Positions 17,741 through 26,185 of a stretch of DNA of 64,000 nucleotides are shown in pieces. The notes beneath the pieces were generated by a model. That model did no database searches and had not been told where the DNA came from. It saw only the letters and a list, made by a program, of their open reading frames with translations. Position numbers and translations under genes: made by a program. The stretch is from Betaproteobacteria bacterium (GTDB lineage Bacteria > Pseudomonadota > Gammaproteobacteria > Burkholderiales > Casimicrobiaceae): positions 62,001 to 126,000 of the forward strand of contig JADJWJ010000002.1 in NCBI GenBank assembly GCA_016716425.1, read 5' to 3'. The number at the start of each line of letters is the position of its first letter. Within the stretch, counting starts at the first letter, position 1.

Positions 17741-17755
17741 CGGATGCCAGCCGCA

Positions 17756-18496
17756 TCACCCGTAGACTTCGTGCGCGTGCACGCCATCCGCGCCCACCGC
17801 GAGGTAGTGCCCGCGGTCGTGCCAGTCGGCGAGGACGAAGCGCTCGCACCGCGTGCCGTCGACGTCGAGTTCGTGCCGCGCCGGCCGGTGCGTGTGGCCG
17901 TGGATCAGCCGCCGTGCCCGGTGGTCGCGCAGCGCCGCGACGACGGCGCTCCCCGCGACGTCCATGATCGCCTCGGGCTTCAGCGCGTTCTCGTTGCCGC
18001 TCCGGCGCCGCAGCCACCACGCGATGCCGAGGCGCACGAAGTACGGCAGCGCGAGCAGTCGTGCCTGCGTCTCCGGCGCGCGCATTCGCGCGCGGTACGC
18101 CTGGTACTCGGTGTCGTCGGTGCACAGCTCGTCACCGTGGCAGAGCAGCGTGCGCACGCCGTGCAGGTCGACGACCGTGAAGTCGGGGAGCAGTGTCGCG
18201 CCCGTCGCGCGCGCGAAGCGCTCGCCCAGCAGGAAGTCGCGGTTGCCGCAGCCGACGAAGATGGGTACGCCGACCTTCGCAATGCCGGCGAGCGACGCCA
18301 CCACGGCCGCGGCGAGCCGGTTGCCCATCTGATCGTCGCCGACCCACCAGTCGAAGAGGTCGCCCAGCACGTAGACGGCGGCCGCGTCGCGCGCCGGCCC
18401 GGAGGCGAACGCGTGGAAGGCGGCGACCGCGCCCGGACGGTCCGGCGACAGGTGCAGGTCGGACAGGAACAGCGTCGGGCGCGGATCAGTTCCCAT
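17756..18496 (-). CDS. lpxH: UDP-2,3-diacylglucosamine diphosphatase
   Basis: LpxH hydrolyses UDP-2,3-diacylglucosamine to lipid X and UMP in lipid A synthesis, at the inner-membrane surface. The 246-residue protein carries all calcineurin-type metallophosphatase motifs: FLSDLHLS, GDLFDWWVGDD, GNRDFLLG, CHGDELCTDD and IHGHTHRP. Length matches LpxH. The gene is last in a minus-strand run with two cyclophilins and a TPR protein. About 120 bp separates it from ppiB, so it may have its own promoter. Its presence confirms a Gram-negative outer membrane. Confidence 0.95.
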   Translation of the reverse strand: MGTDPRPTLFLSDLHLSPDRPGAVAAFHAFASGPARDAAAVYVLGDLFDWWVGDDQMGNRLAAAVVASLAGIAKVGVPIFVGCGNRDFLLGERFARATGATLLPDFTVVDLHGVRTLLCHGDELCTDDTEYQAYRARMRAPETQARLLALPYFVRLGIAWWLRRRSGNENALKPEAIMDVAGSAVVAALRDHRARRLIHGHTHRPARHELDVDGTRCERFVLADWHDRGHYLAVGADGVHAHEVYG

Positions 18497-18549
18497 GGTC
18501 GCCGCCGTGCCGCAGTGGCCTCACATGGCCCGTCGGTTCGGTGCGACAG

Positions 18550-18578
18550 CAGATCCCTCGCTTCGCTCGGGATGACAC
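18550..18578. repeat. short dispersed-type palindrome
   Basis: CAGATCCCTCGCTTCGCTCG followed by GGATGACAC contains an ATCCC/GGGAT stem (18553-18557 with 18569-18573) in the ppiB-lpxH gap. Similar CAGATCCCTCGCTTCGCTCG-like units are scattered in many proteobacterial genomes. No function is evident in this copy. Confidence 0.4.
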
Positions 18579-18617
18579 CACATGAAGTGGACTGCCTGAG
18601 CGGTTGTGCAAGGCGGC

Positions 18618-19109
18618 CTAGAGCACTTCCGCCTTGACGATCACGACGTCTTCCTTCGGGACGTTCTGATGGAAGCCGCTGTTGCCGGTGGGCACCGCGC
18701 GGATCCGGTCGACGACGTCCTGGCCGCCGACCACCTTGCCGAACACGCAATAGCCCCAGCCGTTGGCGGACGGCGACTTGTAGTCGAGGAAGTCGTTGTC
18801 GGCGACGTTGATGAAGAACTGCGCGGTCGCCGAGTGCGGCTCGGACGTGCGGGCCATCGCGACCGTGTAGACCTTGTTCTTGAGTCCGTTGGTGGCTTCG
18901 TTGGCGACCGGGGCGCGCGTCGGCTTCTGCTTCATGCCGGGCTCCATGCCGCCGCCCTGAATCATGAAACCGTCGATGACGCGGTGGAAGATCGTGTTGT
19001 CGTAGTGCCCGTCGCGCACGTACTGCAGGAAGTTGGCCACCGTGGCGGGCGCGTTCTCCGCGTCGAGTTCGAGGCGGATCTCGCCGTGGCTGGTTTTGAG
19101 TACGACCAT
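18618..19109 (-). CDS. ppiB: cytoplasmic peptidyl-prolyl cis-trans isomerase (cyclophilin B type)
   Basis: A 163-residue cyclophilin without a signal peptide, so cytoplasmic. It contains the core motifs FHRVIDGFMIQGGG and AQFFINVADNDFLD and the GYCVFGKVVGG segment near the C-terminus. It catalyses proline isomerisation during folding. It lies 24 bp downstream of an exported cyclophilin with about half-identical sequence, evidently an ancient duplication giving one cytoplasmic and one periplasmic enzyme. The ATG at 19109 is preceded by a GGAGAAG-type ribosome site. Confidence 0.93.
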   Translation of the reverse strand: MVVLKTSHGEIRLELDAENAPATVANFLQYVRDGHYDNTIFHRVIDGFMIQGGGMEPGMKQKPTRAPVANEATNGLKNKVYTVAMARTSEPHSATAQFFINVADNDFLDYKSPSANGWGYCVFGKVVGGQDVVDRIRAVPTGNSGFHQNVPKEDVVIVKAEVL

Positions 19110-19133
19110 GGACTTCTCCTGATAGGCGCGGCG

Positions 19134-19733
19134 TCAGCCGCCGATGACCTTGGCGGACTTGATGACGACGAGCGTGGCGGGAACGTCGGCCGGATTCATC
19201 TCTTCGTGGACCTTGCCCGTGGCGCCCTTCGGCGCCTTCGCGATCTTGGTCACGACGTCCATGCCCTCGATCACCTTGCCAAATACCGTGTAGCCGTAGC
19301 CCTGCGGCGTGGCGGACGTGAAGTTCAGTCGCGCGTTGTCGTTGACGTTGATGAAGAACTGCGCGCTGGCGGAGTTCGGGTCGGACGTGCGCGCCATCGC
19401 GATCGTGCCCGGCACGTTCCTGAGGCCCGCCTTCAGCGAACTCTCGGACTCGATCGGAATCGGCGGCCGCGTGGGCTTCTTGACGTAGTCCGCGGTGAAG
19501 CCACCGCCCTGGATCATGAAGCCGTCGATCACGCGGTGGAACTGCGTGCCCGCGTAGAAGCCGCTCTTCACGTACTCGAGAAAATTGGCAACGGTCTTGG
19601 GCGCGGCGTCCGGGTACAGCTCGAGCTTGATGACGCCCGCCGTCGTGTCGAACTCGACCTGCGGATTGGCGGCGAGCGCCGGCGTCGCGGCGAGCGCGGC
19701 GAATCCGGCGGCGAGGATGAGCTTGCGCAGCAT
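19134..19733 (-). CDS. ppiA: periplasmic peptidyl-prolyl cis-trans isomerase (cyclophilin A type)
   Basis: A 199-residue cyclophilin with an N-terminal signal peptide (MLRKLILAAGFAALAATPALA), so exported. Core motifs FHRVIDGFMIQGGGF and AQFFINVNDNARLNF are intact. I chose the ATG at 19733 because it gives a clean signal peptide and has AAGGAG about 8 nt upstream; an in-frame start at 19772 would bury the signal. It sits 35 bp after the TPR protein gene and 24 bp before ppiB, so the three are probably co-transcribed. Confidence 0.92.
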   Translation of the reverse strand: MLRKLILAAGFAALAATPALAANPQVEFDTTAGVIKLELYPDAAPKTVANFLEYVKSGFYAGTQFHRVIDGFMIQGGGFTADYVKKPTRPPIPIESESSLKAGLRNVPGTIAMARTSDPNSASAQFFINVNDNARLNFTSATPQGYGYTVFGKVIEGMDVVTKIAKAPKGATGKVHEEMNPADVPATLVVIKSAKVIGG

Positions 19734-19768
19734 GGTGGTTCTCCTTGGGGGTAAGCAGTCGACAGTCG

Positions 19769-20404
19769 TCACTTCGCCGGAGCGGGCGGCGGGGCGGACG
19801 CGGCCGGCGCAGGCGTGGGCGGTGCTGAGGTGGCCGGCGCAGGTGCGGGCGCGAGCACGTCGCGCGCGAGCTTGAGCTTTGCCGGTGCGGTACGGTTGCG
19901 CGGGTCGCGGGCGATCGCCTTCTCGTAGTTGACGGCGGCGAGTCGCGCGTGGACGTCGCCCAGGTTCTCGTAGGCGATCGCGTAGTCGGGCGCGGCGGCG
20001 ATGGCCGCCTCGAGCTCCGTGCGCGCGAGATCGTACTCGCCCTTCTTCGCGTACAGCACGGCGAGGTTGTTGTGCGGTTCGGGCAGTTCGGGGTAGTCGC
20101 CGAGCACCGCCTGGAACACGACGATCGCCTCGTCGGTCCTGCCCGTGTCGGTGAGCGCGACGCCCTTCAGGAAGCGCGCCTGCGGCTCGCGCGGGCGCTC
20201 GGCGGAGAGCTGGTCGAGCACGGCAATCGCCTCGGCGTACTTCATGTCGGCGATGAGCGCGCGCGCGTTGCGCAGCGCCAGCCCGTAGGCCTGCCGCGCG
20301 GCTTCGCTGAACTCGCGCGGGTCGGTGGTTGCGTCCGACTGCGCGAGCGCGGGCGCGGCGCCAAGGGCGCAGACGAGGGCGAGCAGGGTAGCCAGTGATC
20401 GCAT
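19769..20404 (-). CDS. exported TPR protein
   Basis: A 211-residue protein with a signal peptide (residues 1-21, ending ALAQ), three to four tetratricopeptide repeats (about 35-165; one is EPHNNLAVLYAKKGEYDLARTELE) and a Pro/Ala-rich tail. TPR proteins serve as protein-binding scaffolds. The ATG at 20404 is chosen for the signal peptide; the open frame extends to 20509 without a plausible start. Lying just upstream of two cyclophilins, it may take part in envelope protein folding, but that is inference from position only. Confidence 0.85.
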   Translation of the reverse strand: MRSLATLLALVCALGAAPALAQSDATTDPREFSEAARQAYGLALRNARALIADMKYAEAIAVLDQLSAERPREPQARFLKGVALTDTGRTDEAIVVFQAVLGDYPELPEPHNNLAVLYAKKGEYDLARTELEAAIAAAPDYAIAYENLGDVHARLAAVNYEKAIARDPRNRTAPAKLKLARDVLAPAPAPATSAPPTPAPAASAPPPAPAK

Positions 20405-20486
20405 GGGTGCTTGCGGCGGTCCGGGGCGCGCCGCCGACCGGAACGCGATTCTAGCAGCCGGGGGCCGACGGGGAGAGCGCAGGTCC

Positions 20487-21347
20487 TTACCGCGTTTCCT
20501 CGCGGCCATCGAGGGTCCGGTCCCGCAGCCGCGCGGCCGTCGCCTCGATGAGCCGGCGGGCGATCGACACCGACGGCGGCAATTTCGGCAGCGCGTCGGC
20601 CGCGAACCAGCGCGCCTCGGCGATCTCCTCGTCGTCCAGCCGGATCTCGCCGCCCGCGTACTCGGCCGTGTACGCGATCATCAGCGAGTGCGGAAACGCC
20701 CACGACTGGCTCGCGAAGTAGGTGAGCGCGCCGACCTCGACGCCGACCTCCTCGCGCACCTCGCGCCGGATGCAGTCCTCGATGGTCTCGCCGGGCTCGA
20801 CGAAGCCGGCGAGCGCGCTGTACATGCCCGGCGCGAAGCGGTGCGCGCGCGCAAGCAGGATGTCGCGGCCGCGCGTGACGAGCGCCATCATCGCCGGCGA
20901 CACGCGCGGATACGCGACGAGGCCGCAGGCGGGGCACTCCTTCGCCCGCTCGCTCGCGCGATCGTGCGTCGGCAATCCGCAGCGACCGCAGTAGCGGTGC
21001 GAGCGGTCCCAGTCGACGACCTGGAACGCGCGCGCCGCGAGCGCGAGCAGCGGCTCGGGAACCTTGAAGAACAGCGAGCGCAGACCCGCGTAGCGCATGC
21101 CGGGCGGCTCCGGCGCGTCGTCGGGGAGATTCAGTGCAACGCAGGCGACTGTGCCGAGGGTGCCGAGAAAGTGCACGGGACCGGCCACGCCCGCCTGCGC
21201 CAGTTCGCCCAGCGTCGGGAGCGCGAGCGACTCGTCGGGGCCCACGAACACGAGGATGCGGTCGCCGCGGAACGCGAATGCATGCGCGTCGCCGGGGAGG
21301 ACGGCGGGCAGGAGATGCGACGGGACGAAGCCTTCGGGCGTGTGCAT
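20487..21347 (-). CDS. nudC: NAD+/NADH diphosphatase (NudC-type Nudix hydrolase)
   Basis: A 286-residue Nudix enzyme. It has the NudC zinc ribbon (CGRCG and CPACG, about residues 140-165), a Nudix box with GFVEPGETIEDCIRREVREE (about 200-225), and the NudC signature SQSWAFPHSLM just after it. NudC cleaves NAD(H) and also removes the 5' NAD cap from RNAs. The length is slightly above E. coli NudC because of an extended N-terminal domain. It is separated by 82 bp from the TPR gene and by 40 bp from the upstream sugar-isomerase-like gene. Confidence 0.94.
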   Translation of the reverse strand: MHTPEGFVPSHLLPAVLPGDAHAFAFRGDRILVFVGPDESLALPTLGELAQAGVAGPVHFLGTLGTVACVALNLPDDAPEPPGMRYAGLRSLFFKVPEPLLALAARAFQVVDWDRSHRYCGRCGLPTHDRASERAKECPACGLVAYPRVSPAMMALVTRGRDILLARAHRFAPGMYSALAGFVEPGETIEDCIRREVREEVGVEVGALTYFASQSWAFPHSLMIAYTAEYAGGEIRLDDEEIAEARWFAADALPKLPPSVSIARRLIEATAARLRDRTLDGREETR

Positions 21348-21387
21348 CGGATCGCAGGGGCAGGGCGCCTGCGCGACGGCGACGGTG

Positions 21388-22290
21388 TCAGCCCGCCGTG
21401 CGCCGCAGCCGGATCTGGTTGGGCAGCGGCACCGAGCGGCGCAGCACGTCCTCGGCGAGCCAGATCGCCGATCGCCGCGCGCGTTCGGCGACCGTCGCCG
21501 CCGGCATGCGCGCGTAGTCGTCGTTGTAGACGTCGAAGCAGTAGTCGCCGCGGTAGCCCAGCGCGTCGAGCCGTGTTACGAGGTCGGCGAGCGCCTCGCT
21601 GTGCGCACCCTCGCCGGGGAACACGCGGTGATGCCGATCCGTGGAGATCCGTTCCTCGTCGGTGCGCGCCTCCGGCCACATGAAGTCGGCGAGCTTCACG
21701 ACGAAGATGCCTTCCGGCGACAGCATCTCGAGGTCGTCGAGCGGAGCCTGCGCGGCGAACGTGTGGAACGAGTCGATGGCGATGCCGAGGTTCGGCGCGT
21801 CCGCCCGGCAGACGGCGTCCCACGCGGCCGCGAAGTCGCGCACCGAGCGGCCCCAGGACAGGCCCTCGTACGCGATCCGGATCCCGAACGGGACTGCCAG
21901 CATCGCGAGCTTGCGCAGGTCGCGCGCGATCGCGTCCTCGTCGCCCGACGCGTGCACCGACGTCGACGACGCGACGAGCAGCACCTTTGCGCCGATGGCC
22001 GCGCACATCTCGAGCATCGCCTTGGCGACGTCGACCTTGTAGGCGTGCAGGCGTCCCGCCAGGCCTTCGAAGTCGGAGAGCGCCTCGAAGCCGGTCACGC
22101 GCAGGCCGCTGCCGCGGATCGCGCGCGCCGCGGCGTCGACGCCGCCCGGGTGCTCGGCCACGTCGCGTGCCGACAGCATGATCTGCGCGAAGCCCGCGTC
22201 GCGGACGACGGCGAGCTTGGCCGCGAGCGATCCGGCCAACGAGACCGCGCCCATCCCGAAGTCGTCGATGTTGATGTGGGCGGTGCTCAT
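21388..22290 (-). CDS. TIM-barrel sugar isomerase family protein, probable 3-dehydroshikimate dehydratase
   Basis: A 300-residue AP-endonuclease-2/sugar-phosphate-isomerase fold. Segments typical of QuiC-type 3-dehydroshikimate dehydratases are present: IAYEGLSWGRSVRDF, IAIDSFHTFA, and HHRVFPGEGA followed by YCFDVYNDDY. The expected metal ligands (Glu, Asp-x-x-His, Glu) are visible. The family's reaction turns 3-dehydroshikimate into protocatechuate in quinate/shikimate catabolism. The gene is 21 bp downstream of a stand-alone HPPD-like gene; in pseudomonads these two domains are one fused protein. No other quinate genes lie in the window, so the substrate is inference. Confidence 0.72.
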   Translation of the reverse strand: MSTAHINIDDFGMGAVSLAGSLAAKLAVVRDAGFAQIMLSARDVAEHPGGVDAAARAIRGSGLRVTGFEALSDFEGLAGRLHAYKVDVAKAMLEMCAAIGAKVLLVASSTSVHASGDEDAIARDLRKLAMLAVPFGIRIAYEGLSWGRSVRDFAAAWDAVCRADAPNLGIAIDSFHTFAAQAPLDDLEMLSPEGIFVVKLADFMWPEARTDEERISTDRHHRVFPGEGAHSEALADLVTRLDALGYRGDYCFDVYNDDYARMPAATVAERARRSAIWLAEDVLRRSVPLPNQIRLRRTAG

Positions 22291-22311
22291 CGGGATTCGC
22301 TCGTGCGCGCG

Positions 22312-23193
22312 TCAGGGCCGCTCGTCGTGGACGAGCTCGAACATGACGCCACCCAGGTAGCTCTGCGTCAGCGCGCCGCGCGGGTCCGAGTGGACGCCCT
22401 GCGACTCGACGAAGCCCACGCCGCGCTCGCGCAGCGCGGCGACCGCCTTCAGCACGTCCGGCGTCCCGAGCCCGACGCGCTGCAGGCACTCCTCCGGCTC
22501 GACGTCGAGGATCCCCGGCTTGGGCTCGATCAGCTGCAGGAAGAACTTGCCGCACGGACTCTGCAGCACGTGACCCTTGGGGAGGATGCCGTGGCGCACG
22601 GTGTCGGGCAGCTTGCGGAACCCGAACAACTCCGCGTAGAACTCGGTCCAGTCGTCCATCCGGTCGTTGCCGATGTACTGGACGATGCCGAACCAGCGCA
22701 TGCCGGCGAGCGCGGGAGGATGCGGGTCGACGGTCGGGATCAGCGTGAAGTCGACGTCGTAGATGGAGAACTCGCGGTAGCGGTCGACGAAGTAGACGCG
22801 CGACGTGCCCACACCGTGGATCGCCGGGATGTTGAGCTCCATCACCTCGACGTGCGTCGGCACCGCCCAGGCGCCGCGGTCGATCGCGTACCGGTACGCG
22901 GCGGCGGCGTCGCGCACGCGCAGCGCGACGGCCGCGATGACGGGCACCTCGGACGGTCGCGCGCTGCGCGGCAGTCCGGCGAAGTGCGCGTTGACGACGA
23001 CGTTCATGTCGCCCTGCCGATAGAGCAGCACCTCGCGCGACCGGTGCTTGGCGATCGGCCGGAAGCCCATCATCTCCAGCACCTGCCCCAGCGCCTGCGG
23101 CTTGCTGGTCGAGTACTCGATGAACTCGATGCCGTCGAGACCGAGCGGATTGCTCGCGTCGGCGATGAGTTCGCGGTCGGCTGCCTCGGTCAT
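22312..23193 (-). CDS. HPPD-like vicinal-oxygen-chelate protein lacking two metal histidines
   Basis: A 293-residue protein with two VOC halves resembling 4-hydroxyphenylpyruvate dioxygenase. In the C-terminal half the segment aligning with the dioxygenase IDHVVGN motif reads IVQYIGN, and the one aligning with LQHIAL reads LQRVGL. Two iron-binding His therefore appear replaced by Gln and Arg. The C-terminal Glu (MFELV) is kept. Dioxygenase activity is unlikely. It precedes the dehydroshikimate-dehydratase-like gene by 21 bp and probably partners it, as the C-terminal domain of the QuiC1 fusion does. The residue alignment was made by eye. Confidence 0.72.
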   Translation of the reverse strand: MTEAADRELIADASNPLGLDGIEFIEYSTSKPQALGQVLEMMGFRPIAKHRSREVLLYRQGDMNVVVNAHFAGLPRSARPSEVPVIAAVALRVRDAAAAYRYAIDRGAWAVPTHVEVMELNIPAIHGVGTSRVYFVDRYREFSIYDVDFTLIPTVDPHPPALAGMRWFGIVQYIGNDRMDDWTEFYAELFGFRKLPDTVRHGILPKGHVLQSPCGKFFLQLIEPKPGILDVEPEECLQRVGLGTPDVLKAVAALRERGVGFVESQGVHSDPRGALTQSYLGGVMFELVHDERP

Positions 23194-23238
23194 TGCGCGG
23201 CTCCTCCTGCCGCGTATTGTGGCACGGACGCTGCCCCT

Positions 23239-23324
23239 CGAAATGGGGTCAGGTTCGGTTTCCGCGAGGGATGGCAGCCGGGGCGCGCTTCATGGCCGCG
23301 GAAACCGAGCCTGACCCCATTTCG
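23239..23324. repeat. inverted repeat, 28-bp arms, REP-like
   Basis: The arm at 23239-23266 (CGAAATGGGGTCAGGTTCGG then TTTCCGCG) is repeated inverted at 23297-23324 with one mismatch, around a 30-bp loop. Elements containing TGGGGTCAG palindromes are common as REP-type repeats in betaproteobacteria and are thought to be mobilised by RAYT transposases; none is encoded in this window. It lies between two minus-strand genes and could also stabilise or end transcripts. Confidence 0.7.
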
Positions 23325-23334
23325 CGGCGCGTTC

Positions 23335-25569
23335 CTACGTCAGCGCCAGCGGCAACGTGCGCAGCCGCTTGCCGGTCGCCGCGGCCAAGGCGTTGGCGAC
23401 CGCGGGCGCGATCACCGGCACGCCCGGCTCGCCCACGCCCGAGGGCTTGGCGGTCGACGGCACGATGTGGACGTCGATGGCCGGCATCTCGTTGATGCGC
23501 AGCAGCGGGTAGTCGTGGAAATTCGACTGCTCGACCAGGCCGTCCTTGATCGTGATCTTGCCGTACAGCGCCGCGGTGAGGCCGAAGCCGATGCCTCCCT
23601 CCATCTGTGCGCGGACGTTGTCGGGGTTGACGGCGAGGCCACACTCGACCGCGCAGACGACGCGGTCGACGCGGAACCTGTTGTCCCTGGCGACCGTCAC
23701 TTCCGCGACCTGCGCGACGACGGTTCCGAACGACTCGTGCACGGCAATGCCGCGCCCGCGCTTCTCGCCCGGTTTGCCGGCCGGGAGCGGCTTGCCCCAG
23801 CCGGCCTTGTCCGCCGCGAGTTCCAGCGCCGCGAGGTGCCGCGGATGCTTCGCGAGCATCGTTCGGCGGAACGCGACGGGGTCCTTCCCGGCGGCGGCGG
23901 CGAGCTCGTCGACGAAGGTCTCCGTCGCGTACGCCGTGTGCGTCGAGCCCACCGAGCGCCACCACAGCACCGGCACCGGCACCTTCGGCGAGTGCAGCTC
24001 GACTGCCAGGTGCGCGATCGCGTACGGCAGCGTCGACGCGCCCTCGACGCTGGTGACGTCGATGCCGTCCTTGACCATGTCCGCCTCGAACGCCGTGCCG
24101 GCGAGGATCGACTGGCCGACGATCCGGTGGTGCCAGCCGACGACGTTGCCGGATCCGTCGAGCCCGGCCTTCAGCGCGTGGAAGTACAGCGGGCGGTAAT
24201 ACCCGCCCTTCATGTCGTCCTCGCGCGTCCAGACCAGCTTGACCGGGATGCCGGGGCGGCCGCCGCGCGCCAGCGCGACCGCGATCGACACGGCCTCCAG
24301 CACGTAGTCCGACGCGTGGCTGGCGCGGCGCCCGAAGCTGCCGCCCGCGAACAGCATGTTGAGCTTTACCTGTTCGGGCTTCAATCCCGTGTACTTGGCG
24401 ATCGCGAACTGGTCGCCGGTCTGGAACTGCTCGCCGTTCCAGACCTCGCAGCTGTCCGCCGTGACCCTCGCGACGCAGTTCAGCGGCTCCATCGCCGCGT
24501 GCGCGAGGTACGGGAACTCGAACGCCGCCTCGAGCTTCTTCGCGGCGCCGTCGATCGCCTTCGCCGCGTCGCCGTCGTTGCGCGCCGCCTTGCCCGGCGT
24601 GGCCGCGAGCCGCCGGTACTCGGCCATCAGCTCGTCCGACGAGCCGCGCCAGCCGGACTTCGCGTCCCATTCGACCTTGAGCGCGTCGCGGCCCTTCTTC
24701 GCGGCCCAGAACGACGACGCGATGATCGCCACTCCCGTCGGGATCTCGATGACGAAGCGGATGCCGGGAATGCCCTGCACGCTCGCCGTGTCGAAGCCCG
24801 CGAGCTGCTGGCCGAAGCGCGGTGCGTGCGCGACGACCGCCGTCAGCATGTCCGGCAGTTTCACGTCCTGCGTGAACTGCGCGGTGCCGTTGGACTTTGC
24901 CTTCGAGTCCGTGCGCGGCACGTGCTTGCCGATGAAGACGAAGTCCTTCGCGTCCTTCACCTTCACCGTCGCCGGCACCGGCTGCTTCGCCGCGGCGTCC
25001 GCGAGCTCGCCGAACGTCGCCTTCTTTCCGTTCGCGTGGAAGACGACGCCGTTGCTGACCCGGATCGAGTCCGCCGGCACCTTCCACTGCTCGGCCGCGG
25101 CGGCGACCAGCATCGCGCGCGCTGCGGCGCCGGCCTGCCGGTACTGCTCGAACGAGTTGGCCATCGCCGTCGAGCCGCCGGTGCCCTGCGCCTGGCCCCA
25201 GAACAGGTTGTTGTAGCGCGTCGCGTCGGCCGGGGCGCCTTCCGCGCGCACCTGCGACCAGGCGGCGTCGAGCTCCTCGGCGATCAGCGTCGGCAGGCCG
25301 GTGTACGTACCCTGTCCCATCTCGAGGTGCTTGACGACGACCGTCACCGTGTTGTCGCGGCCGATCCGCAGGAACGCGTTCGGCGCGAACGCGCCGGTGG
25401 CGGCGGTGCCGACCGTGCGGCCGGGGCCGGACGCCTGCGCGGCCGCCTCGCCGAAGTAGAGGGCGAGTGTCAAGCCGGCGCCGGCGGCGGCGGTGGACTT
25501 GAGGAAGACGCGGCGCGACATCGTGGCGTCGCGGGCCGCATCGTGGGGGCGCATGCGCATCGGATTCAT
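23335..25569 (-). CDS. xanthine-oxidase-family molybdopterin-binding subunit (IorB-like aldehyde/isoquinoline oxidoreductase type)
   Basis: A 744-residue molybdenum hydroxylase large subunit. It has a twin-arginine signal (SRRVFLKSTAAAGAGL, from about residue 18), molybdopterin-binding segments, and the catalytic Glu motif GVGEPGVP near the C-terminus. A start at the ATG at 25521, just before SRRVFLK, is an alternative. With the 2Fe-2S subunit encoded 10 bp upstream it forms a two-subunit enzyme without an FAD subunit, like isoquinoline 1-oxidoreductase. Such enzymes pass electrons to a cytochrome rather than NAD. The substrate (N-heterocycle or aldehyde) cannot be told from sequence. Confidence 0.9.
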   Translation of the reverse strand: MNPMRMRPHDAARDATMSRRVFLKSTAAAGAGLTLALYFGEAAAQASGPGRTVGTAATGAFAPNAFLRIGRDNTVTVVVKHLEMGQGTYTGLPTLIAEELDAAWSQVRAEGAPADATRYNNLFWGQAQGTGGSTAMANSFEQYRQAGAAARAMLVAAAAEQWKVPADSIRVSNGVVFHANGKKATFGELADAAAKQPVPATVKVKDAKDFVFIGKHVPRTDSKAKSNGTAQFTQDVKLPDMLTAVVAHAPRFGQQLAGFDTASVQGIPGIRFVIEIPTGVAIIASSFWAAKKGRDALKVEWDAKSGWRGSSDELMAEYRRLAATPGKAARNDGDAAKAIDGAAKKLEAAFEFPYLAHAAMEPLNCVARVTADSCEVWNGEQFQTGDQFAIAKYTGLKPEQVKLNMLFAGGSFGRRASHASDYVLEAVSIAVALARGGRPGIPVKLVWTREDDMKGGYYRPLYFHALKAGLDGSGNVVGWHHRIVGQSILAGTAFEADMVKDGIDVTSVEGASTLPYAIAHLAVELHSPKVPVPVLWWRSVGSTHTAYATETFVDELAAAAGKDPVAFRRTMLAKHPRHLAALELAADKAGWGKPLPAGKPGEKRGRGIAVHESFGTVVAQVAEVTVARDNRFRVDRVVCAVECGLAVNPDNVRAQMEGGIGFGLTAALYGKITIKDGLVEQSNFHDYPLLRINEMPAIDVHIVPSTAKPSGVGEPGVPVIAPAVANALAAATGKRLRTLPLALT

Positions 25570-25579
25570 CGTCGTCTCC

Positions 25580-26044
25580 CTACGCCAGCGCCCTGGCGGC
25601 TTCCTTGATCGCCGCGCGGATGCGCACGTAGGTGGCGCACCGGCACGCGATGCCCGTCATCGCCTCGTCGATGTCGGCGTCGGTCGGGCGCTTCTTCTTC
25701 GCGAGCAGCGCCGCCGCCGCCATCACCTGCCCGGACTGGCAGTAGCCGCACTGCGGCACGTCGAGCTTCTCCCACGCCGCCTGCACGGCACGGCCCTCCT
25801 TCGTGGCGAGGCCCTCGATCGTCGTGACCTCCACCCCCGGCTTCAGCGACGACAGCGGCGTCGTGCACGAGCGCACCGGCTGACCGTCGACGTACACGGT
25901 GCACGCGCCGCACAGCGACATCCCGCAGCCGTACTTGGTGCCGGTGAGGTTCAGGTTGTCGCGCAGGATCCACAGGAGCGGCGTGTCGCCGGGCACGCTG
26001 GCCGCGATGTCGACGCGCTCCTTGTTGACGAAGATGGTGGGCAT
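25580..26044 (-). CDS. [2Fe-2S] subunit of the molybdenum hydroxylase
   Basis: A 154-residue subunit with an N-terminal plant-type [2Fe-2S] domain (KYGCGMSLCGACTVYVDG, with a further Cys in VRSC) and a C-terminal second [2Fe-2S] domain (CGYCQSGQ and ACRCATY). It transfers electrons from the molybdenum site. The ATG at 26044 matches the usual MPTIFVNKERV start; the open frame runs further upstream only as non-coding extension. It is the first gene of a two-gene operon with the molybdopterin subunit. It has no signal of its own and is probably exported as a passenger with its Tat-tagged partner. Confidence 0.93.
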   Translation of the reverse strand: MPTIFVNKERVDIAASVPGDTPLLWILRDNLNLTGTKYGCGMSLCGACTVYVDGQPVRSCTTPLSSLKPGVEVTTIEGLATKEGRAVQAAWEKLDVPQCGYCQSGQVMAAAALLAKKKRPTDADIDEAMTGIACRCATYVRIRAAIKEAARALA

Positions 26045-26153
26045 GACGGGCTCCGCAGGGAGGATGGGCGGCCGCGTCGCGGGCGCCGAGGGCGCGATTT
26101 TACCCGTGCGGCGCGGCCGGCGGGCCACGTCGGCGCGCGCCCGGTGCGTCGCG

Positions 26154-26159
26154 TATAAT
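26154..26159 (+). promoter_or_regulatory. -10 element of the prfB promoter
   Basis: A perfect TATAAT lies 27 bp before the prfB ATG, within GTCGCGTATAATTCC. No recognisable -35 hexamer is present at 16-18 bp spacing. Predicted transcript start is about 26166, giving a leader of about 20 nt that contains the AAGGA ribosome site. Confidence 0.55.
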
Positions 26160-26185
26160 TCCATGTTTCGCAAAAGGAAATTTTC

